Notes under the pieces: generated by a model
Told to the model about the DNA's origin: nothing
What the model saw: only the letters and a program-made list of their open reading frames with translations
Databases searched by the model: none
Position numbers and translations under genes: made by a program
In this document: piece after piece, positions 56,533-64,000 of the stretch
How the letters are laid out: each line of letters starts with the position of its first letter
Position numbering within the stretch: position 1 is the stretch's first letter
DNA from: Myxococcales bacterium SG8_38
GTDB lineage: Bacteria; Myxococcota_A; Polyangia; Polyangiales; Houyiibacteriaceae
Assembly: GCA_001303415.1 (NCBI GenBank)
Contig: LJTN01000009.1
Span: 1-64,000, forward strand
Direction: 5' to 3'
DNA length: 64,000 nucleotides

Positions 56533-58968
56533 TCAGAATGCAAGCGGATCGATCCGCTGCTCGGGAAGCTCGACCGAAAGCTGCGGCATCCCGAGCTCTC
56601 GTTGCTTCCGGTACGCCTCGTAGTGAGCCAATACCTTCCGAACGTAACGATGCGTCTGGCTGAACGGGATCCGTTCGAGCAAAGCATCGAGCGGGGTCTC
56701 TTCGGCGCTTTCCTGCATCCACTTGCGTACGTTGTGAGGTCCGCCGTTATAGGCCGCAATGGCAAGAGGAAGCCGGCCGTCGAATCGGCGGATGAGCGAG
56801 GTCAGATACCAGGCCGCAAACTCCAGATTGAGACGGGGGTCGAGCAGATCAGCGGGCGTGAAATCGTTGTATCCCAGGGCATGCGCGATCAACTGCCCGG
56901 TTCGGGGCATGATCTGCGTCAGACCGATAGCGCCTGCGTATGAGACGATGTGCTTCTGGTACGCGCTTTCGACGCGCATGACCGCGAGCAACAGGTTTGG
57001 ATCGAGGCCGTAGCGGTTTGCAGCAGGGACGACCAGCCATTCGTAGGCGCGCGGCAGCGTCTCGATCAGCTCTGGCCCCGTGAAGCCTCCGGCGGTTCCC
57101 ATGTCGCCGAGCGCCGCGGCCACCGCGGAAAGCGTGCCGCGGTCCTCTTCGGAGAGCTCGAGCCGGGCTGCGCGCACATCGCTCGCGATCTCCTCGTGCA
57201 TCCGCTTGTCCGACCTCGCCACGCAGTCGAGGCCCGCTCTGGCGATGGGCTTGCCTTGGGCGTGACGCCACACGAGATAGGTTTCGAACAGCTCCTCCGT
57301 CGCAGCATCTCGTTCGCCGACCCGAAGAAGGTCCACGGCGCGCGCGATCCACGGGTAGCTATTGGCATGCAACTCAGCGATCGGCGCGAGACGTGCCGCG
57401 AGCGCGTCATCCGCGGCGCGAGGCGGCGGAGGCGCCGACAGCCCGCCCGACTCGTTGAGTCCTTCGGACCCTGCGCTCGGCTCACCGGACGCCACACGGC
57501 GAAGACCGTTTTCGGCCCAGATCGCATAGTACCGATCGTTTGCAGCATCGGCCGACGTTTTCGCTTGTCCGAAGAAGAGCGCGGCGTCGGCGGGCCGGCC
57601 GGCGCGCTCGTGCGCACGTGCGATGTGATAGAGCGCTGCGATCCGATGAGGCGAGGCCGGGCGCTTCGCGATCTGCTCGAGCACCCCGATGATCAGCTCC
57701 TCGCTTCCGGTGCCCGATGCTGCGATTGCGGCTTCGAAGAGCAGGGCGTCCGGGGTGCCCGCCCGTCGGCCGAGAACGGCCAGTATCTCATCGACTTCGT
57801 CTCGCAGCGAGGCCGCTGCGCCGATACCGATCATGTCGGCGAGGCGCGCCGAAGGAAGCGCTGAAGGCTTTCTGCCGGCACGCAAGACCGCCAGCCGTCG
57901 TAGGGCTTGATCGCGATCGCGGGCGTTTGCGGTCTCGGCGAGATCCTGGGCGCGGTCTTCGATTCGTCGCGCGGTGGTGACGTCCCCGAGGGGAAACGAC
58001 TGCGCCGTTCGCATGAAGCTTTCGGCATCCTTCCACCGACCCTCGTACCGCGCGAGACGCCCGGCCAGATAGTGCGCCTCGGCGTGGTGCTCCTGAGGAA
58101 GCGACGTCTCTAGAAGCTCCCCCACTGCGAGCTTCGCTGCATGGAGCGGTCCGGTGCGAACCAGATGCCGCGCCCTGCTCACCCGGTCTTCATCGCTCAT
58201 GACCGGTGTGTCGTATCCCAAGGCGTGCAGTCGTCGAAGCTCGGCTTCCGCCGCAGGCGCCACCGGTTCCCCCGGGTGCTCCACCCGAATGGTGTGCATC
58301 AAGGAAGCAGCCTCCTCATGTCGCTGACGCCGCACGAGGCTCAGAGCTTGCTCGTACAAGAGCTGAGCGCGATTCGGAATCGATGGATAGCTCCGAAGGA
58401 GCTCCGCCACGGCCGTATCCGCATCCGGATCGTCGGCTCGCAAGAGCGCAAAGGCGCGTCCGAAGCCCGCCTCGACGCGCACGGAGTCATGCGGGCTTTG
58501 CAGAGCTTCCTCGAAGAAGTCGGCTGCGCGCTCCGGCCGGTCGCGCAAGAGCTCGAGGCGGCCGCTCTGCAACGCGATTCGGTCTGCGATCCGTGGAAGC
58601 CCGCGACCAGCGAGGTCGAGCTCGAGCCGGGCCTCTTCATAGTCCGCGGAGAGGATATGCTCGGTCGCCTTCCGGTACGCGTCGATGGCGCGCTCTTCCA
58701 GGGACTGCGGGTCGGCGATTCCGAACACGTCCAGGTAGGGCCCGCACATGGGTGCGCGCCATCTCACTTTGGTGATCGGGGCTGAGTCGAAGTCGATGAA
58801 CGGGTGATCCGCTATGCACATCGGCCCGTCTGGCGATGCATGAGCCGACACAGCCGGCAGCACCAAGAGTGCCGCCACAAGAAAGAAAGCAATCCGTTCG
58901 CGGTGAGCCACGCTCCCTATAACATTGCAAACTTGTGAGCTGAGACGCAAAGATTGAGTTGCAAGCAC
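56533..58968 (-). CDS. Soluble lytic murein transglycosylase-like protein
   Basis: 811 residues in the longest frame (GTG at 58968); GTG 58911 also fits a start just before the signal helix IAFFLVAALLVLP. The N-terminal 600 residues are helical TPR-like repeats (for example EEARLELDLAGRGLPRI, and HEEAASLMHTIRVEHPGE). The C-terminal SLT domain has the catalytic Glu in LLLAVMRVESAYQKHIVSYAGAIGLTQIMPRTG and the tail YNGGPHNVRKW. It cleaves peptidoglycan to 1,6-anhydro products. Large TPR-plus-SLT architecture is known in deltaproteobacteria. Confidence 0.92.
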   Translation of the reverse strand: MLATQSLRLSSQVCNVIGSVAHRERIAFFLVAALLVLPAVSAHASPDGPMCIADHPFIDFDSAPITKVRWRAPMCGPYLDVFGIADPQSLEERAIDAYRKATEHILSADYEEARLELDLAGRGLPRIADRIALQSGRLELLRDRPERAADFFEEALQSPHDSVRVEAGFGRAFALLRADDPDADTAVAELLRSYPSIPNRAQLLYEQALSLVRRQRHEEAASLMHTIRVEHPGEPVAPAAEAELRRLHALGYDTPVMSDEDRVSRARHLVRTGPLHAAKLAVGELLETSLPQEHHAEAHYLAGRLARYEGRWKDAESFMRTAQSFPLGDVTTARRIEDRAQDLAETANARDRDQALRRLAVLRAGRKPSALPSARLADMIGIGAAASLRDEVDEILAVLGRRAGTPDALLFEAAIAASGTGSEELIIGVLEQIAKRPASPHRIAALYHIARAHERAGRPADAALFFGQAKTSADAANDRYYAIWAENGLRRVASGEPSAGSEGLNESGGLSAPPPPRAADDALAARLAPIAELHANSYPWIARAVDLLRVGERDAATEELFETYLVWRHAQGKPIARAGLDCVARSDKRMHEEIASDVRAARLELSEEDRGTLSAVAAALGDMGTAGGFTGPELIETLPRAYEWLVVPAANRYGLDPNLLLAVMRVESAYQKHIVSYAGAIGLTQIMPRTGQLIAHALGYNDFTPADLLDPRLNLEFAAWYLTSLIRRFDGRLPLAIAAYNGGPHNVRKWMQESAEETPLDALLERIPFSQTHRYVRKVLAHYEAYRKQRELGMPQLSVELPEQRIDPLAF

Positions 58969-59000
58969 GGCTCTTTATACGTTAGCGGCTGCTCAATGCG

Positions 59001-59201
59001 TCATTCTTGCAAGGGCTCGTCCAGGTTGGACGTGTCGCTGGTTTCGGCTTGGCTCGAACCCTGCTCCTCACGCTGATCCTCGAGCTCCGGGAGCCCGACG
59101 GTGACGATGCCGATTGCCACCAGACCTGCAAAGCCGAGCAGCAACCAGAAGGTGCGCCACTTCGGAGTCTCGTGCCTCTGGTCGAAGCGTCCCGTGCTCA
59201 T
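59001..59201 (-). CDS. Small single-pass membrane protein, unknown
   Basis: 66 residues. A cytoplasmic basic start (STGRFDQRHETPKWR) precedes one transmembrane helix (about 17-37), then an acidic/polar tail (LPELEDQREEQGSSQAETSD). The start ATG overlaps the proS stop by four bases, so it is translated in the wake of proS. I recognise no family. Confidence 0.7.
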   Translation of the reverse strand: MSTGRFDQRHETPKWRTFWLLLGFAGLVAIGIVTVGLPELEDQREEQGSSQAETSDTSNLDEPLQE

Positions 59202-60913
59202 CCCCGAAGCTCGCGTAGCGCCGCCATGGTTGCGGCGACTGCGTCGTCGACCGGGATGTCGGTCGACGCGGCCTCGGTGCGCTTTTTCAGCTCGAGGGTT
59301 CCCCGCTCGAGGCCGCGGGAGCCTACGGTGAGCCGGATGGGAATCCCTAGCAGATCCGCGTCCTTGAACTTCACTCCGGGCCGTTCGTTGCGGTCGTCGA
59401 GCAGCGCCTCGACGCCGTGGGCCCTGAGCGCGCCGTAGATCTCAGTCGCCTTCGCAAGTGGCGCCTCCTCTTTCCCGATGGGCGTCACGATGACCTCGTA
59501 AGGAGCCACGGGCAGCGGCCAGCGAATGCCTTGCTCGTCGTGGTGTTGCTCGATCACCGCTGCGATGAGGCGGCTGACACCGATGCCATAGCAGCCCATC
59601 ACGAAGGGGTGGCTCTTCCCTTCCTCGTCTAGGAAGGTCGCGCTCATCTTTTCGCTGTAATGGGTGCCGAGGACGAAGATGTGCCCGCCCTCGATACCGC
59701 GATAGAGCTGCAGCCGGCCTTCGCAGGCTGGACACCGATCGCCCGACGCGGCCTGTCGAATCGAAGCCACCTCGGCCTCGAAGTCGCGTCCGTAGTTCAC
59801 GTTTCGGTAGTGGTATGGTGTCTCGCTCGCCCCGGCAATGGCGTTGGCCACTGCAATGGCGTCCGGATCGGCGATGATGCGTCCCTCGAAGCCTACGGGG
59901 CCGACGAATCCGATCTCCGTGCCGGTGGCCTCTCTGACCGCCCCATCGGTAGCCAAAAGCACTTCGCCGACCCCGAGATGGCGGGCCAGCTTGATCTCGT
60001 TGATCTCGTGATCACCGCGGACCACCGCGAGCACGAGCTGGTCGCCCGCGATGTATAGCAACGACTTCAAGGTATCTGCTGCCACGGCTTTTCCGCCAAA
60101 AAATGCCACCACCTCGTCGATCGACCGGGTGTCCGGCGTGGCGACTTTTTCGAGGGCAGCAGGCTCCGCAGCTCCCGACTCGTGCGTTTCGGCGCGGCCC
60201 GCCTCGGCGACCTCGACGTTGGCTGCATAGTCGCAGCGGTCGCAGGCGACGATTCGATCCTCCCCGGTTTGCGCCAAGACCTGGAACTCTGCGCTCTGCT
60301 TGCCGCCAATCGCGCCGCTGTCGGCCTCCACCACTCGGTATTCGAGGCCGAGCCTCTGGAAGATGCGATGATAGGTGTCTCGCATGTCTGCATAGCTCTG
60401 TTGCGCGGCATCCTCGGAGACATCGAAGGAGTACGCGTCCTTCATGATGAATTCGCGGCAGCGCAACAGGCCCGCCCGAGGCCGCGGCTCGTCCCGGTAT
60501 TTGAGCTGGATTTGATAGAGATTGAGGGGCAGCTGCCGATAGCTCCTGACCTCCCGGCGGACGAGGTCGGTCACGATCTCTTCGTGTGTCGGGGCAAGGT
60601 GATATTCGCCTCCCTTGCGATCCTCGATGCGCAGCAAGGTGGGTCCGTACACGTCCCAGCGACCCGACTCTTTGAAGTACTCGGCCGGCAGGAAGGTGGG
60701 CATGAGCAGCTCCTGGGCCCCCGCCGCATCCATCTCCTCGCGGATGATGCGCTCGATCTTGTGGAGAACGCGGACGCCGAGAGGCAGGAGCTCGTAGATC
60801 CCCGCGCCGACCATGCGCGCGTACCCCGCGCGCAGCATGAGCACGTGCGACGGCATCGTCGCGTCCTTTGGAGCTTCCTTCACCGTCGGAATGAACGCTT
60901 GCGAATACCGCAC
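59198..60913 (-). CDS. proS: Prolyl-tRNA synthetase (bacterial type, with editing insertion)
   Basis: 571 residues. Class II motifs are LPLGVRVLHKIERIIREEMDAAGAQELLMP (motif 1), LAPTHEEIVTDLVRREVRSYRQLPLNLYQIQLKYRDEPRPRAGLLRCREFIMKDAYSF (motif 2) and GCYGIGVSRLIAAVIEQHHDEQGIRWP (motif 3). The editing insertion lies between residues 230 and 400. It charges tRNA-Pro. The GTG start has GGAGG ahead. Confidence 0.97.
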   Translation of the reverse strand: MRYSQAFIPTVKEAPKDATMPSHVLMLRAGYARMVGAGIYELLPLGVRVLHKIERIIREEMDAAGAQELLMPTFLPAEYFKESGRWDVYGPTLLRIEDRKGGEYHLAPTHEEIVTDLVRREVRSYRQLPLNLYQIQLKYRDEPRPRAGLLRCREFIMKDAYSFDVSEDAAQQSYADMRDTYHRIFQRLGLEYRVVEADSGAIGGKQSAEFQVLAQTGEDRIVACDRCDYAANVEVAEAGRAETHESGAAEPAALEKVATPDTRSIDEVVAFFGGKAVAADTLKSLLYIAGDQLVLAVVRGDHEINEIKLARHLGVGEVLLATDGAVREATGTEIGFVGPVGFEGRIIADPDAIAVANAIAGASETPYHYRNVNYGRDFEAEVASIRQAASGDRCPACEGRLQLYRGIEGGHIFVLGTHYSEKMSATFLDEEGKSHPFVMGCYGIGVSRLIAAVIEQHHDEQGIRWPLPVAPYEVIVTPIGKEEAPLAKATEIYGALRAHGVEALLDDRNERPGVKFKDADLLGIPIRLTVGSRGLERGTLELKKRTEAASTDIPVDDAVAATMAALRELRG

Positions 60914-60982
60914 CGCGCCCTCCTAGCAGTAGACGGGGACACGTTCCACCCCTCCAACCGCACGAGATCCTTCACTGTTCGG

Positions 60983-61064
60983 CCGAAAGATCGCAGCGAC
61001 GAATCATTGCGCAATTCGGCCACGACGCCGTCGTGGCGAGGGGACGGACGCTGCGATTTTTCGG
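60983..61064. repeat. Long imperfect inverted repeat with inner hairpin
   Basis: CCGAAAGATCGCAGCG (60983-60998) pairs with CGCTGCGATTTTTCGG (61049-61064) over 16 positions with one wobble, and inside it CCACGAC / GTCGTGG (61020-61036) forms another seven-bp stem. It lies between the proS start and the thiolase stop. It could terminate the thiolase transcript on the minus strand, or be a structured RNA. Confidence 0.4.
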
Positions 61065-61110
61065 TGGCGAAGGATGTGATTTCGGTGGGTTAGGGCCCCG
61101 GAGAGTGTCC

Positions 61111-62346
61111 CTAGGTACCGATGATGAAGCTGACGCTGGTGGTGCCGGAGCCGCCGATGTTGAGGGTCTGGACGTTCTTGGCGCCTTCGACTTGGTAGTC
61201 GCCGGCGGTGCCGGTGACCTGCTTGTAGCCGTCGAGCACCTGGCGCACGCCGGTGGCGCCGACGGGGTGGCCGGCGCCGATGAGGCCGCCGCTCGGGTTG
61301 ATTGGAGTCCTGCCCCCAAGCGCAATGTCGCCTTCCTCGATCGCCTTCCAGCTCTCTCCCGGGGCCGTCAGACCAAAGTGATCGATCGCCATGTACTCCG
61401 AGGTCGTGAAGCAGTCGTGCGTTTCGATCGCGTCGATTCCGCTGACGTCGCCAACTCCGGCCCGCTTCTGCGCGGAGGTGACGGTGCTCCGGACGTGCGG
61501 CAGCACGTACTTCGAACCCCGGCTCTCCGCGATCTTGTCTTCGAATCGAATGCGCGCCGTGTTGTGGCCCCAGCCCTTGATGCGTGGGATCGACTCTAGC
61601 GGCACGCCCATCCGATCCGCCCACTTCTTCGCATAGGCCGGAGAGGCGAGCAGGATCGCCACTGCGCCGTCCGTCACCTGCGAGCAGTCCGAGATGTGGA
61701 TGCGGCCGCCGATGTTGCCGTTGAACTGATCACGGCTCATGGCGTGATCGTAGTTCATGTACCAGGTGCGAGTCTGCGCATTGGGGTTGAGCTTCGCATT
61801 CGCGTAATTGATCGTGCTGATGTGGGCGAGGTGCTCATCCTTGAGGCCGTAGCGCTTGTCGTATTCGTCTCCCAGCTTGCCGAAGAGCTTCGGGAAGGGG
61901 AACTCGATGTCCTTGGCCTCGACCTCGTACCAAGCCGCCGTCCCGAGATAGTCGCCGCCTTCGGCAGCGCCCACCGTCTTCATCTGCTCCACGCCGACCA
62001 CGCATGCCAGACCGTACCGCTGCGCTTCGATCTCGGCCGACGCCGCCAGGATGGCGATGCTGCCGGATGCGCACGCCGCCTCGTGACGGGACGTCGGAAG
62101 GCCACTGAATGCCGGATCGATCTCGAGGAAGAACGCGCCGAAGTGTCCCTGCTTGCTGTAGAGCTCACCCGCAAAGTTTCCGACATGCGCGACCTCGATT
62201 TCCTTGGGTTCGACCTTGGTATTCTCGAGCGCGCCAAGCACCGCCTCGCGCATCATCGCGACGAAGTGCTTCTTCTCTTTGCTCCAGTTACGGGCGAAGT
62301 CCGTCTGGTAGCCACCGAGAACGTAAACCTCTGGAACCTGTGCCAT
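61111..62346 (-). CDS. Thiolase family protein (acetyl-CoA acetyltransferase, SCP2-like)
   Basis: 411 residues from the ATG at 62346. The catalytic Cys92 lies in RHEAACASGS; the histidine block is IDAIETHDCFTTSEYMA, and the final GGLIGAGHPVGATGVRQV contains the second Cys/His region typical of the SCPx-type thiolases. It probably cleaves 3-ketoacyl-CoA or condenses acyl-CoA. The partner 3-hydroxyacyl-CoA dehydrogenase is just upstream, 21 bases away. Confidence 0.9.
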   Translation of the reverse strand: MAQVPEVYVLGGYQTDFARNWSKEKKHFVAMMREAVLGALENTKVEPKEIEVAHVGNFAGELYSKQGHFGAFFLEIDPAFSGLPTSRHEAACASGSIAILAASAEIEAQRYGLACVVGVEQMKTVGAAEGGDYLGTAAWYEVEAKDIEFPFPKLFGKLGDEYDKRYGLKDEHLAHISTINYANAKLNPNAQTRTWYMNYDHAMSRDQFNGNIGGRIHISDCSQVTDGAVAILLASPAYAKKWADRMGVPLESIPRIKGWGHNTARIRFEDKIAESRGSKYVLPHVRSTVTSAQKRAGVGDVSGIDAIETHDCFTTSEYMAIDHFGLTAPGESWKAIEEGDIALGGRTPINPSGGLIGAGHPVGATGVRQVLDGYKQVTGTAGDYQVEGAKNVQTLNIGGSGTTSVSFIIGT

Positions 62347-62367
62347 TTCTCTCACCAAACCTTTCGC

Positions 62368-63708
62368 TCACGCAGCGACGAAGAACTTGCCCAAATTGAC
62401 CTGTGGGTCATCGAAAAACGTTGTGCCCTCTTGCGCGTTCGCAAGTGCGGGCGGTACGGGAAGACCGGATTTGTCGATCATCGCGATGGCCCGCTTCAGC
62501 CCGATGGCGTCGACCAGAACGCTCGGCGGGGCCCAATTGAAGCCATAGCCCATGATGCGATCGATACCCGAGATGTCGTCGGTCACCTCGCCAACGCGAT
62601 GGAACGAGTAGCTGATGTATCCGCCTATCACCTTCTGGGCGATTGCCGCATAGGGACCCTTCGCCTCGGCGAATGCTCGCATGCCATCGACGTAACGCCC
62701 GACTCGATGAAGATTCGAGATGGTGTCGATGAACGCCAGATCCGGCCTCGAAATCGACGATTTTGGCACGTACTTGCGGGTCGCCGGGTCCAGCACGATT
62801 CGCTGCCCCGCGTCGTCTTTGCCGAAGAATCCTGCGCCGGTCTTTCGACCCAGCACGCCCTTGGCCATCATGTCCGCCATGTACTCGGGCAGCCTGAGCG
62901 TCTCGTGCGCTTCGTCGCTCGCGTTGTCGTAGATGTTGTCGACGATGGCCCGATGGATGTCCCAACCCACGAGGTCCACCGTTGCCAATGGCGTCATGGC
63001 GCGACCGGTATACGGACCCACCAGCTCGTCGATCAACAGCGGACCGTGCTCTTCGGCCAGGATGGCGCATTCATTGAGCACCTTGAAGCCGATGCGGTTA
63101 CCGGCGAAGCCCGGCGTGTCCGCAGTTCGAACCATGGCGCGCCCCAGCCGCGCCGTGCAGAACGCGTCGATGAAGTCGACCAGCTTCGGGTCCGTATCCT
63201 TTCCGGCGATCAGCTCCGTGCCGACGATCACGTTGGGCGGGTTGAAGAAGTGCAAACCGAGGAAGTGCTTACGGAAGGAATCGCTTCGGCCCTCGGCGAG
63301 CTGATTAATCGAAAGCCCCGAGGTGACCGTGGCGACGATCGAATCGGGTCGCCGGACCTTGTCGATGCGCTCGAAGAACTCATTCTTGAGGTCGAGTTGC
63401 TCGGTCACCGCTTCGAAGATCAGGTCCGCTTCTCCCACCACGCGATCGAAATCTTCGTCGTAACTGCCGGTGTCGACCCGGTTCTCCACGGTGCTGGAGC
63501 GAACCATCTTTACCGCCGCGGCAAGCCCACCGTCGGCCTTGTCCTTGGTTCGCGCCAAGAACGTCACCCTAGGGACTGCCGTGGTGAACAGAGCCCCGCT
63601 TCCGAGGCCCATCGCGCCGTTGGCGCCGAGGACCACGACGTGATTGATCGTACGAGAGCTCAGCAAATCCGAAGACTTGGCGCTCGCCGCTGCTGTGGTC
63701 GACAACAT
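62368..63708 (-). CDS. 3-hydroxyacyl-CoA dehydrogenase
   Basis: 446 residues from the ATG at 63708, six bases after AAAGGA; a TTG at 63714 is an alternative start. The NAD-binding HVVVLGANGAMGLGSG is followed by VGEADLIFEAVTEQLDLKNEFFERID, the catalytic His in HFFNPPNVIVGTELI, and GFAGNRIGFKVLNEC. A C-terminal extension past the usual 300 residues resembles the second half of FadB/J, but no crotonase domain is attached. It oxidises 3-hydroxyacyl-CoA. It is upstream of the thiolase gene in the same transcript. Confidence 0.92.
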   Translation of the reverse strand: MLSTTAAASAKSSDLLSSRTINHVVVLGANGAMGLGSGALFTTAVPRVTFLARTKDKADGGLAAAVKMVRSSTVENRVDTGSYDEDFDRVVGEADLIFEAVTEQLDLKNEFFERIDKVRRPDSIVATVTSGLSINQLAEGRSDSFRKHFLGLHFFNPPNVIVGTELIAGKDTDPKLVDFIDAFCTARLGRAMVRTADTPGFAGNRIGFKVLNECAILAEEHGPLLIDELVGPYTGRAMTPLATVDLVGWDIHRAIVDNIYDNASDEAHETLRLPEYMADMMAKGVLGRKTGAGFFGKDDAGQRIVLDPATRKYVPKSSISRPDLAFIDTISNLHRVGRYVDGMRAFAEAKGPYAAIAQKVIGGYISYSFHRVGEVTDDISGIDRIMGYGFNWAPPSVLVDAIGLKRAIAMIDKSGLPVPPALANAQEGTTFFDDPQVNLGKFFVAA

Positions 63709-63842
63709 CCTCAATCCTTTCTGCTGCCGCGGCTATTTACAAGTTAACCAGCCGGGATCGCGTAATGTGTGTCCGGAAGCGGCTTGAGTCAACCTAAACC
63801 ACGCAAAAACAAGCATTTACAGCTTCTTTACAAGGCGCTTGC

Positions 63843-64000
63843 ATGGCACTTTTCGGCCAACTCCCCGGGATCACAGCGATCGAACGAAGCCACCCCGGTA
63901 CCGTGGCGTGGTACGGAAGCGCTGCCATGGATTGCGCCGAGACAGCCAGCTCCCTGGGCATCAGCCGAGAGGCCGTAGCGCTCTACCGGGACGCCGACGC
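63843..64000 (+). CDS. Probable M19 membrane dipeptidase, N-terminal fragment
   Basis: 52 codons to the window end. The frame starts at ATG after AAGG at about eight bases and reaches GISREAVALYRDAD, which resembles the stretch just ahead of the metal-binding DLHxD of M19 dipeptidases. The DLH part is not in the window, so the assignment is tentative. It is divergent from the 3-hydroxyacyl-CoA dehydrogenase gene. Confidence 0.4.
   Translation, partial: MALFGQLPGITAIERSHPGTVAWYGSAAMDCAETASSLGISREAVALYRDAD

Noticed and set aside
61696-63747. A 683-codon plus-strand open frame over the thiolase and hydroxyacyl-CoA dehydrogenase
   Set aside because: Antisense shadow; the catalytic motifs are on the minus strand.

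Overview
This 64-kb window is dense, GC-rich bacterial chromosome with about 60 protein genes. I see no rRNA, tRNA, insertion sequence, prophage or CRISPR array. The gene content suggests a Myxococcota / former deltaproteobacterial lineage. Supporting signs are a CarD/CdnL-type regulator, a cinA-recA pair whose promoter carries a LexA-like box resembling the published Myxococcus form, the chain prs-rplY-pth-rpsF-rpsR-rplI-dnaB, secA followed by argJ, and a LolA/SOUL/Slt outer-membrane repertoire. This placement is inference from content and order, not from a phylogeny.

Layout. 1-7632, minus strand: a truncated radical SAM/SPASM gene coupled to a small HExxH protein; two methyltransferases; a secreted MsrA-MsrB fusion; MscS; Tag; a cytochrome P450 with a KstR-like operator; and an IsdG-like heme monooxygenase next to a SOUL heme-binding protein. 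7687-10824, plus: NDH-2 and GpmI. 10815-14297, minus: ArgRS, an esterase and a HEAT-like protein. 14345-19334: a second esterase, a large acyl-CoA dehydrogenase, a Fur-family regulator and a divergent unknown membrane protein. 19377-24827, plus: SecA, ArgJ and a CAP-domain protein. 24855-26777: an unknown zinc-ribbon membrane protein, the only gene-free stretch over 300 bases (with opposed terminators and a probable small RNA), and a DUF465 gene. 26921-33494: LolA, then a tight minus-strand cluster of two M16 proteins, GlmS and a GT4 glycosyltransferase. 33609-36785, plus: cinA, recA and carD. 36778-39851, minus: hisIE, two unusual HTH plus receiver-like regulators and a NUDIX hydrolase. 40049-45107, plus: the ribosome/replication chain. 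45142-48008, minus: three-subunit transhydrogenase. 48197-54391: transketolase, Tpx, FeoA-FeoB with a tiny partner, and a phosphoesterase. 54409-60913, minus: proS, a small membrane protein, Slt, LhgO-like and TrxB. 61111-63708, minus: a thiolase and a 3-hydroxyacyl-CoA dehydrogenase. A probable M19 dipeptidase starts at the right edge.

Themes. Iron and heme handling recurs: Fur family, FeoAB under a Fur-box-like site, and the IsdG-like/SOUL pair. So does redox repair (MsrAB, Tpx, TrxB, PntAB, NDH-2) and lipid catabolism (P450, acyl-CoA dehydrogenase, thiolase, hydroxyacyl-CoA dehydrogenase). The points most worth a second look are the KstR-like operator outside actinobacteria, dnaB with no ATG/GTG/TTG start that keeps its conserved N-terminus, the probable small RNA near 26.3-26.46 kb, the apparently leaderless Fur-box-controlled feoA, the hairpin in the carD leader, and two regulators combining different DNA-binding folds with degenerate receiver domains.
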